This document shows, in pieces, positions 18,500 through 25,373 of a stretch of 64,000 nucleotides of DNA (the first letter of the stretch is position 1; the number at the start of each line of letters is the position of its first letter). The notes beneath the pieces are model-generated. The model was not told the DNA's origin and searched no databases. It worked only from the letters and a program-made list of their open reading frames with translations. Source of the DNA: RPQJ01 sp041910015. Its GTDB lineage: Bacteria > Pseudomonadota > Gammaproteobacteria > Steroidobacterales > Steroidobacteraceae. The translations under genes and the position numbers were made by a program. The stretch spans positions 1 to 64,000 of the forward strand of contig JAYRRR010000031.1 of the NCBI GenBank assembly GCA_041910015.1. The letters run 5' to 3'.

Positions 18500-20257
18500 A
18501 TGAATGCACATGTGAAACTGACGCCGGTGGCCATGGCCGTTGCGCTGGCCTGCGGCACCCTCCCGGCCCATGCGTTCGACACGCTGGAGTTCGACAATGG
18601 CGTGCGGCTCGAGACACGCATCAACGCCACGTACACGCTTTCGACGCGCATGGAAAAGAGGGACAACCTGCTGGCGGCCGCGTCGGGCAGCAATGACGGC
18701 AACAACAACTTCGACGACGGCGATCTCACGGGCAATCGCCTGGCCCTGCTGTTCGACTTCAAGCTGAACCGGCCGCGTGACGACGGCCAGGACCTGGGCC
18801 TCGTGTTCTCGGCCAGCAGTTTCTATGACGACGTCTACAACGACCGCAATGCCAATGACCCGGGCAGCGGCACGCCGGTGGGCTACAACCCCAATCGCGT
18901 CAACAAGCCGCCGCGTTTCGACGAGTTCACCGACGGGGCCGAACGTTACCACGGCGGCTACTCGCGCATCCTCGACGCCTACGCGTACGGCCTGTTCGAC
19001 GTTGGCGGCCGGCGCCTGAGCGCCCGGCTCGGGCGGCAGGTCGTCTCCTGGGGCGAGGCTTTGTTCTTCCCGGGCATATCGTTGGCCCAGGGGCCGGCCG
19101 ACGGCACCAAGACGGGCATCCCGGGCACGGAGACCAAGGACCAGTTGCTGCCCGAAGACCAGGTGTCGCTGTCGTTCGAGGCCACGCCGGACTGGACGCT
19201 GCTCGCGCACTGGCAGTTCGGGTTCCACGAGACGCTGGCTCCGGCGCCGGGCTCGTACCTGAACAGTTCGGACGCCGTCGGGCCGGGTGGCAAGTGCCTC
19301 GGGCCGTGGGTCAATCTGCCACCGGTCGTCATTCCGGCGGCCGGCATCAATTTCGCCGGTTACACGGGTTGCTCGTTCGGCATCCGCGGCGAGGACATCA
19401 CGCCGAGCGACACGGGTCAGTGGGGCGTCGGTACCCGGTACCGGATCACCGACGCCACGGAACTCGGGCTGTACTACCTGAACTACAGCGACCGCACGCC
19501 GGTACCGGAGATCAACGCATTCACGCCCGGCGTGGCGATCCCGCCGGCACTGCAGCCGTCGTTCGGCATCCGGCAGATCGGCAACGGCTCCTACAACGTG
19601 CGCTATTTCGAGGACGTCGAACTGATCGGCGCCACGGCGAGCACGAGCCTCGGGCTGGTGAGCGTGGCCGCCGAAGTGTCGTACAAGGACGGTGCGCCAG
19701 TGCTGGTCGACACCGTGGTCGATCCCGCCACGGGTGCGGTGATCCCGAACCCGACGGAGGGCACGGTCATCCAGGCCAACGTGAATGCATTCGCGAACTT
19801 CGGCCGCACGCGGCTTTCGCCGCTGACGATCCTCATTGCCGAGGTCTCGTACGTCGACATCGGCGATCTCGACGCGCGCAAGGCGCCGGGCGTCGAGACG
19901 CTGCCGCCGGCCATGCAGGCGTTCTTTCCCGCCAGTCAGGAGCCCAGCTTCGACACGAACAGTGCCTGGGCATTCAGCACTTCGCTCGCGCTCGGCTACC
20001 CCAACCTGTTCGAGGGCTGGGACCTGAACGTCGCGCTCGCCTACTCGAACCAGATCAGCGGACGCACGCTGGTCGGTGGCGTGGGCGGCGAGGGCGACCA
20101 GCGCTTCAGCGTCGGCTTCAACTTCGTGAGACTGAGCAACCTGTCGATGGGACTGACCTGGCTTGGGTTCCTCGGTGACGCGAGCACGGACATCAAGGAG
20201 TTCCGTCCGCTGGTGGACCGCGATCAGTTGTCGCTGGTGGCCAAGTACTCGTTCTGA
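18500..20257 (+). CDS. DUF1302 family outer-membrane protein
   Basis: A 585-residue predicted beta-barrel with a signal peptide (residues 1-25, ending AHA) and a C-terminal phenylalanine (AKYSF) as expected for BAM-inserted barrels. DUF1302 landmarks are FDTLEFDNGVRLETRINATY at the mature N-terminus and SARLGRQVVSWGEALFF near residue 178. Aromatic and glycine-rich strands alternate through the rest. GGAG lies 7 nt before ATG 18500. It forms a two-gene unit with the DUF1329 gene and ends in a strong terminator. Role: probably part of a lipid or hydrophobic-substrate transport system; the cargo is unknown. Confidence 0.83.
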   Translation: MNAHVKLTPVAMAVALACGTLPAHAFDTLEFDNGVRLETRINATYTLSTRMEKRDNLLAAASGSNDGNNNFDDGDLTGNRLALLFDFKLNRPRDDGQDLGLVFSASSFYDDVYNDRNANDPGSGTPVGYNPNRVNKPPRFDEFTDGAERYHGGYSRILDAYAYGLFDVGGRRLSARLGRQVVSWGEALFFPGISLAQGPADGTKTGIPGTETKDQLLPEDQVSLSFEATPDWTLLAHWQFGFHETLAPAPGSYLNSSDAVGPGGKCLGPWVNLPPVVIPAAGINFAGYTGCSFGIRGEDITPSDTGQWGVGTRYRITDATELGLYYLNYSDRTPVPEINAFTPGVAIPPALQPSFGIRQIGNGSYNVRYFEDVELIGATASTSLGLVSVAAEVSYKDGAPVLVDTVVDPATGAVIPNPTEGTVIQANVNAFANFGRTRLSPLTILIAEVSYVDIGDLDARKAPGVETLPPAMQAFFPASQEPSFDTNSAWAFSTSLALGYPNLFEGWDLNVALAYSNQISGRTLVGGVGGEGDQRFSVGFNFVRLSNLSMGLTWLGFLGDASTDIKEFRPLVDRDQLSLVAKYSF

Positions 20258-20308
20258 CCGCGAGGCGGGCGGGCCTGGCAACCCAGGGCGCCCGCGAGCG
20301 GCGACCGA

Positions 20309-20345
20309 CGCCCGGTGACCGCGAGGTCGCCGGGCGTGTTTTTTC
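20309..20345 (+). terminator. Rho-independent terminator of the DUF1329-DUF1302 unit
   Basis: A 12-bp stem (CGCCCGGTGACC with GGTCGCCGGGCG, one G-U pair) with a GCGA loop is followed by TGTTTTTTC. It lies 51 nt after the DUF1302 stop codon and is the strongest plus-strand terminator in the window. Confidence 0.93.
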
Positions 20346-20346
20346 T

Positions 20347-20440
20347 TGCGCCCGGGAGGGCGCACCTTCTTGGAGGTGGAAGTCCTCCGCGGACCCGACA
20401 CGGGGAACCGTGAGCTGCACGGCAAGGGCGGCCGGGGCGC
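20347..20440 (+). ncRNA. structured RNA remnant, group II intron 5'-end-like
   Basis: Directly after the terminator are three consecutive hairpins: TGCGCCC/GGGCGCA (20347-20364), GGAGG TGGAAGT CCTCC (20372-20388) and CACGG GGAA CCGTG with a GNRA-type loop (20399-20412), followed by GAGCTGCACGGCAAGGGC. The middle hairpin with its GTGGAAGTCC loop and the downstream GGCAAGGGC resemble the domain I region of bacterial group II introns. No reverse transcriptase or catalytic domain V is found downstream, so at most a 5' fragment remains. This is recognition by motif, not by alignment. Confidence 0.4.
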
Positions 20441-20469
20441 CGTTGGCTACGAGTGTCGAGAGATGCTCG

Positions 20470-20973
20470 GCTGCTTCGCCAGAAGTCGGCCGAGGTCGCA
20501 GTAGGCGTCTGGCGACGGAGTGATCGCGATCATCATCACGATCATGGTGCTCGAGATGAAGGTCCCGCACGGTGGCGCCCTGGAAACGCTCACGCCTCTC
20601 GTTCCGGTGTTCATGAGCTACGTGCCGAGCTTCGTCACGTCGGCATCTACTGGAACAAACATCACGACAGGCCCCACATGTCCGCCCGGGTGACCGGGAG
20701 CATTCTTTGGGCAGACCTGCATCTGCCCTTTCTTGGCTGTCGCTCTTCCCGTTTGTTACCGGCTGGATGGGGGAGAATCACTTTTCGGCCGGACCTTCCG
20801 CGCTCTACGGAGGTGTCCTGCTGGCGGCGGCCATCGCATACTGGATTTCTCAGCAGACCATCATTGACCCTCAAGGCCCGGGGTCGCCATCAGAGGCCGC
20901 CATTGGCTGCGATTGGAAGGGGAACCTCTCGCCTGTCCTGTTTGCGCCCGCTATCGTTTCGACGTTCTCCTGA
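20470..20973 (+). pseudogene. TMEM175 / DUF1211 potassium-channel-like pseudogene
   Basis: Pieces of one TMEM175-type membrane protein are read in three frames. Frame A near 20511-20635 has VIAIIITIMVLEMKVPHG and SYVPSFV. Frame B near 20636-20725 has HVGIYWNKHH and ILWADLHL. Frame C near 20730-20973 has LSLFPFVTGWMGENHF and CDWKGNLSPVLFAPAI, then a stop. The first shift fits loss of a single T (SFV-Y-VGIYW becomes SFV-H-VGIYW); the second fits a 2-nt gain near 20730. A stop codon sits just before the first transmembrane segment, and the C-terminal helices are missing. Family members are lysosomal or bacterial K+ channels with the FSDGV motif (here degraded to SGDGV). Confidence 0.85.
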
Positions 20974-21031
20974 CCCCGGCCTGCGCCCCTGAACCCGTGC
21001 GATGGGTGTCCCGATCGGTGTGGTGGCGATC

Positions 21032-21412
21032 ATGAGTACGGCACCAAGGCTCTCTGCGATCCGGCAGATCGCCGTTACAGTTGGCAACGTCGATGCCGCG
21101 CTGGCCTTCTACCGCGACATTCTGGGGCTCACCTTCCTGTTCAGTGCTGGCCCGGACCTTGCTTTCCTGGACGCGGATGGCGTCCGAATCATGCTCACCA
21201 CTCCTCAAGGTCACGGCGCTGTCGGGGCAAACTCCATTCTCTACTTTCGGGTCACCGACATTGCCACCACACATTCGGCTCTGGTGGCGGGCGGTGCCAG
21301 GAACGAGCGGGCACCACAGCTCGCCGCAAGAATGCCCGACCATGAGCTATGGATTGGGTTCCTGCGCGACCCAGATGACAACCTGGTAGGGCTGCTCGAG
21401 GAGCGAAGATGA
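21032..21412 (+). CDS. VOC-family (glyoxalase/bleomycin-resistance fold) protein
   Basis: A 126-residue single-module-pair VOC protein. It shows the first strand IRQIAVTVGNVDAALAFYRDILGL, the central NSILYFRVTDI and the C-terminal LWIGFLRDPDDNLVGLLEE, whose last glutamate is the usual metal ligand. These proteins isomerise, cleave or bind small ligands around a divalent metal. ATG 21032 is chosen because homology begins there; an in-frame ATG lies 30 nt upstream. It sits alone between the TMEM175 pseudogene and a 290-bp gap, in a stretch visibly poorer in G+C than its surroundings. Function unknown. Confidence 0.75.
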   Translation: MSTAPRLSAIRQIAVTVGNVDAALAFYRDILGLTFLFSAGPDLAFLDADGVRIMLTTPQGHGAVGANSILYFRVTDIATTHSALVAGGARNERAPQLAARMPDHELWIGFLRDPDDNLVGLLEERR

Positions 21413-21703
21413 GACAGCCACAGGTGAGGCCTGACATGTCAATCCAGTGGGCGCGCCATGCGCGCCGCTGATTTCGGGCGTTGCAAATAGGTCGAGCCGA
21501 CGTCCGGGGCGCACGCGGCTCGACAATTGCGCTGGGCATTCCTTCCTTTCCGGGGTTGCGCAGTGACCGAAGCTCGTGTGGCAGTGTGTAGCTGCAGCAC
21601 GCAAGGCCAGTCGCGACGAAGCAGTGCAAATCCGTGCGCAGCCAGTACGTTTTTCCTGCGGGCAAGCGTGGTGCAGTGATTGGCTCGCGCAGGGATGGCC
21701 CGT
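21413..21703. other. 291-bp intergenic region with inverted repeats
   Basis: No coding sequence is supported. A short stem GGCGCGC-CAT-GCGCGCC (21450-21466) follows the VOC gene and could be a weak terminator, though no T run follows. A 9-bp inverted repeat GTCGAGCCG/CGGCTCGAC with a 16-nt loop lies at 21491-21524. The plus-strand VOC gene and the minus-strand crotonase gene converge on this gap. Confidence 0.45.
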
Positions 21704-22480
21704 TCAGCGCTTCGGGTGCGCAGTGAAGCGGCCCATGTTCTCGCTGCCTGCGGCGGCCGTGAGGTCTACGTCGGTCACCGTGGCGTCTCCGAGCGTCACC
21801 GCATGTGCGTATGCCCGGAACTGGGTCTTGGTCAGATGCAGTGCTGCCCCTGGCTTCGTGGCGAGCCGCTGCGCCCAGTTCTGCACCATGGCATCGAGTG
21901 CGTCGGGCGCGACCACGCGGTTCAGCAGGCCGAGACGCTCTGCCGTGGCGGCATCGAAGGTCTCGCACAGCAGGATCAGTTCCTTCGCCCGGCAGGTGCC
22001 GACTTCGGCTGCCAGGCGTGGCAGCGCGCCCCAGCCGAGCGGCACGCCCAGGTCCACTTCCGGAATATGGAACATCGCGTCTGCGGCGGCGATCCGCAGG
22101 TCGCAGGCCAACGCCAGCGCCAGCCCGCCACCCACGGCATGCCCGTGCAGCCGTGCGATCGTGATCGCATCCAGTTCCGCGATGGCGCGCATTGCGCGCG
22201 GCCCCAGTTGCGAGACGTGGCGCTTCTCCCGCATGCCCACATCCGGCGTCTGGGCGAGATGACCGCCCGGCGGATCCTTGCGATCTGCTCCGGCACAGAA
22301 GGACGGTCCACGGCCGGCCAGTACCACGATCGGCGCATCGTAGGAACGCTGCAACTCGTTGAATGCCGTTGCGATGTCTTCCAGCAACTGCGCGTTCAGC
22401 GCATTGCGTCGTTCGGGGCGGTTCAGCCAGACCCAGGCGACCGGCCCCTGGCGTTCGACAGTCAGCGTTGCGTAATCCAT
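21704..22480 (-). CDS. crotonase-family (enoyl-CoA hydratase/isomerase-like) protein
   Basis: A 258-residue crotonase-fold protein: WLNRPERRNALN near residue 18, an oxyanion-hole segment FCAGAD near 61, GHAVGGGLALALACD near 113 and IPEVDLGVPLG near 139. Of the two hydratase glutamates, the second (E141) is present but the first is Ala (A121), so ordinary hydration is doubtful; isomerase, hydrolase or lyase chemistry fits better. ATG 22480 has a strong GGAGGA 8 nt upstream; the longer open frame upstream has no family homology. It is divergent from the TonB receptor at 22863 and probably belongs to the same catabolic island. Confidence 0.85.
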   Translation of the reverse strand: MDYATLTVERQGPVAWVWLNRPERRNALNAQLLEDIATAFNELQRSYDAPIVVLAGRGPSFCAGADRKDPPGGHLAQTPDVGMREKRHVSQLGPRAMRAIAELDAITIARLHGHAVGGGLALALACDLRIAAADAMFHIPEVDLGVPLGWGALPRLAAEVGTCRAKELILLCETFDAATAERLGLLNRVVAPDALDAMVQNWAQRLATKPGAALHLTKTQFRAYAHAVTLGDATVTDVDLTAAAGSENMGRFTAHPKR

Positions 22481-22862
22481 CGTGTTCCTCCTGACGTTGC
22501 GTGTGTCTGTGTTCCGGCGAGAAGCAATCGGGGTGAAACCTCGCAGCCATTCATGCCTGGATGACAGGCGTGCCGGAAACAATTGTGTCGTTGTTTCCAA
22601 TCCCGCCGGCATTGGCGGAGGCGGCCAACATCCGATCCACGAACCCAGCAAAAGTGGCGCCAGCAGATCTGAACTCCGGCGGACTTGCGCATGCGACGTG
22701 CAAAGCGCCCGTGTGGCCACGGGTCTTCCGGCTGCCATTGTGCGCCGCGGAGTCCCGCGTGCTAGGCTTCGCGGCGTTTTGAGCCCAGCCTCGCCCCGGG
22801 CTGCACGCGCGCGGGCAGGTTCCAGTCGGCCGAAAGCCGCGTCAGGTCAGGAGACGTCAGAG
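22481..22862. promoter_or_regulatory. 382-bp divergent intergenic region with a 24-bp inverted repeat
   Basis: The gap between crotonase (minus) and TonB receptor (plus) holds a clean inverted repeat GGAAACAA/TTGTTTCC with an 8-nt spacer at 22575-22598, standing out in an AT-rich patch. The site is suited to a dimeric TetR- or MarR-type repressor controlling both genes. A MarR gene lies 6 kb downstream in the same island. Nothing coding is seen in the rest. Confidence 0.5.
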
Positions 22863-25277
22863 ATGAGATGTGAGCGTCGCACGGGGTTCTCGATCGGTCT
22901 TGCCGTGGTGGGCGGGATCCTGTCACCACTGAGTCAAGCCCAGCAGCCCGCCGGGGCGGCGCCGACGGGAGGCCTCGAGGAGATCATCGTCACGGCGCAG
23001 AAGCGCACCGAGAATCTGCAGGAGGTGCCGATCTCCATCCAGTCGCTCGGCGCGGAGACGCTGGAGCAGCATGGAATCGTGAGCCTCGGGGACATCAACA
23101 ACGGGCTGGTGCCGGGCGTGAACCTGGCTCCGTATCCCGGGAGCAGCGATTTCTTTTTCCCGACCTTCCGCGGCATCACGACGAACACGGCCTTCATCAG
23201 CGCCCCGAACCCGCTCGCGGTGCACGTCGATGGCGTGTTCTGGTCGCAGCTCGTCGGCCTCAACAACCCGGCGGCCGACCTGGAGCGCATCGAGATCCTG
23301 AAGGGGCCGCAGGGCGTGCTGGCCGGGCGCAATGCCACCGGCGGCGTGATCAACATGCACACGGCCAGGCCGCGTCTTGGCGAGATCGGCTTCAAGCAGG
23401 AGCTGACGGCGGCGAATCTGGGCCAGTACCTGTCGCGCACCATCGTGAATCTGCCGGTCGGCGAGACGTTTGCAGCCAAGCTTGCCTACCTCTGGCAGTC
23501 GCGGGATGACCAGGGCATCAAGAACACGGCGCCGCAGGGTCCGGAGTTCGGCGAGCGCGAAGTGAACGCCTGGCGCGTCGACCTGCGTTGGCAGCCGGCC
23601 GGCAGCGACGTGACGGTGGACTATGCCTACGATCGCTCCAAGGCCACCGGCTACGACACGCCCTCCCAGTGCCGCTATCCGTCGCCGAGTGTCACGGCGG
23701 TGCAGCCGATCGTGGGCGATCCGCGCATCGACGCGTTCGTCGCCGGTTGCTCGCCCAGGAAGCTCGACAAGCTCTACTACCCGTTCGCGATCCCGGAGAA
23801 CGAGAACGTGGTCGACGGCCACACGCTCAACATCGACTGGGTCGTGAGTTCCGCGCTCACCATCCGCTCGATCACCGGCTACCGGGAGTGGGATACCAGC
23901 AACTTCTACAACTACGGCGCCTACGCCGGAGCCGCCGACGTGCGTTCCGACAGCGGGCCGCTCCTGGTGCCCGGCACGCCGTTCAACGGCCAGTCGCATC
24001 CGGTGACACTGGAGAACGAAGCGTTCTCCCAGGAGTTCCAGTTCCTCGGCGACGTCAGTCCCACGTTCGAGTACACGGCCGGCGTCTACTATTCGTCCGA
24101 GGATGGCGAGCAGCACTCCGGGCCGAACGTCGGCATGTACCTGCCGTCCGGCACCGGCACCCTCGGTGTCGATTTCGCCTTCGTCGACGACAAGGGCCTG
24201 CACTCCTCGAAGGTCGACTCGTTTGCCGTGTTCGGTCAGGTGAGCTGGCGCCCGGACTTCCTCGACCAGAAGCTGGAGGTTGTGCCCGGCGTCCGCTACA
24301 CGAAGGATGATCGCGAGGCGGTGGGCTACAACCTGGGCTGGACGACGGGCTACGTCATCGTGCCGACGGGTCCGGGTGCCGGCATGCTGATCACGGCCGT
24401 GCCGCTCGATCCCACGGGCCAGGTCGGATTCGCGAGCGCCAGGGGTGATCGGAGCTTTTCGCAGACCACCCCCTCGCTGTCGTTCAACTATCACATCAAC
24501 GACTCGATGATGGCGTATGCAAAGTACGTCGAGGGCTACACCAGCGGTGGCTTCGACCCGGTGTCGGGTCCAGGCACGGCAGCCGCGTTCTCCGCGGGCT
24601 TTGATCCGGAGACGGTCGACTCCTTCGAACTCGGGTTCAAGGGCGAGTTCTTCGACAGCCGCCTGCGTACCAACATCGCCCTGTTCCGCAGCGAATTCAC
24701 GGACGAGCAGAGGACGGTGGCGCTGCCGTCGGGCGGCTGGAAGACCGAGAACGTGGCCGAGTCCACCTATGAAGGCGTCGAACTGGACGCAACCGCGGCC
24801 ATCACCGAGAACCTGAGGCTGTCGGTCAGCTACCTCTACATGTCGCACGACTACGACAAGTGGATCGATCCGACGACCGGTCAGGACGTGACGGCCCTGC
24901 GCGACTACGTCGTGCCGGAAGGCGACTACAACGTCGATCTCGACTACCGGTTTCCGGACTTCGGCCTGCCGGGAAAGCTGTTCCTGAACGTCAACTACGC
25001 ACATCGCGCCGACACGTCCGCGCCGCTCAACCTCAGCACCCCGAACGTGAGGCTGTACTCGACCACGCCTGAATTCGAGGTGCTCAATGCGCGGCTGACG
25101 CTCTCGGAGATCGAGCTGGGTGGCGGCTCGCACCATCGCCTGACCGTCGCCGCGTGGGGCAAGAACCTCACCGACGAGGACTATCTCAGCCTGGCCTACC
25201 AGGGCTGGGTGAGCGCCGGGTCCGGCAGCTGGGGCGATCCGCGCACCTACGGCCTGGACGTGCGGTACGAGTACTGA
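22863..25277 (+). CDS. TonB-dependent outer-membrane receptor
   Basis: An 804-residue receptor with signal peptide (about 1-27, SQAQQ at the cleavage region), TonB box LEEIIVTAQ at about 39-47, plug domain with ERIEILKGPQGVLAGRNATGGVIN near 142-165, and a barrel ending in VRYEY. AGGAGA precedes ATG 22863 by 9 nt. Compared with the receptor at 11221-13587 it shares architecture but not close identity. Its place at the head of the catabolic island suggests it imports the compound degraded there. The receptor gene is followed after 96 nt by the molybdenum hydroxylase subunit on the same strand. Confidence 0.9.
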   Translation: MRCERRTGFSIGLAVVGGILSPLSQAQQPAGAAPTGGLEEIIVTAQKRTENLQEVPISIQSLGAETLEQHGIVSLGDINNGLVPGVNLAPYPGSSDFFFPTFRGITTNTAFISAPNPLAVHVDGVFWSQLVGLNNPAADLERIEILKGPQGVLAGRNATGGVINMHTARPRLGEIGFKQELTAANLGQYLSRTIVNLPVGETFAAKLAYLWQSRDDQGIKNTAPQGPEFGEREVNAWRVDLRWQPAGSDVTVDYAYDRSKATGYDTPSQCRYPSPSVTAVQPIVGDPRIDAFVAGCSPRKLDKLYYPFAIPENENVVDGHTLNIDWVVSSALTIRSITGYREWDTSNFYNYGAYAGAADVRSDSGPLLVPGTPFNGQSHPVTLENEAFSQEFQFLGDVSPTFEYTAGVYYSSEDGEQHSGPNVGMYLPSGTGTLGVDFAFVDDKGLHSSKVDSFAVFGQVSWRPDFLDQKLEVVPGVRYTKDDREAVGYNLGWTTGYVIVPTGPGAGMLITAVPLDPTGQVGFASARGDRSFSQTTPSLSFNYHINDSMMAYAKYVEGYTSGGFDPVSGPGTAAAFSAGFDPETVDSFELGFKGEFFDSRLRTNIALFRSEFTDEQRTVALPSGGWKTENVAESTYEGVELDATAAITENLRLSVSYLYMSHDYDKWIDPTTGQDVTALRDYVVPEGDYNVDLDYRFPDFGLPGKLFLNVNYAHRADTSAPLNLSTPNVRLYSTTPEFEVLNARLTLSEIELGGGSHHRLTVAAWGKNLTDEDYLSLAYQGWVSAGSGSWGDPRTYGLDVRYEY

Positions 25278-25373
25278 CCCGCCCGCGGCAGTGCCGCACG
25301 GACGCACGTGCAGCACTGCCGCGGCGCCTCGACCGGCGGGCGAATTCATCACCCGCGCGTGCACCCGACACCC

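Noticed and set aside
16802..20425. Long minus-strand frame (about 1200 codons) opposite the DUF1329 and DUF1302 genes
   Set aside because: Same reason: shadow of two recognised genes, and it also crosses their terminator.
20347..20973. A complete group II intron or retron in the decayed patch
   Set aside because: No reverse transcriptase motif, no domain V-like hairpin; the downstream coding remains belong to a TMEM175 channel.
21450..21466. GGCGCGC-CAT-GCGCGCC stem after the VOC gene as an intrinsic terminator
   Set aside because: Stem is short and no T run follows on either strand; mentioned only as a weak candidate.
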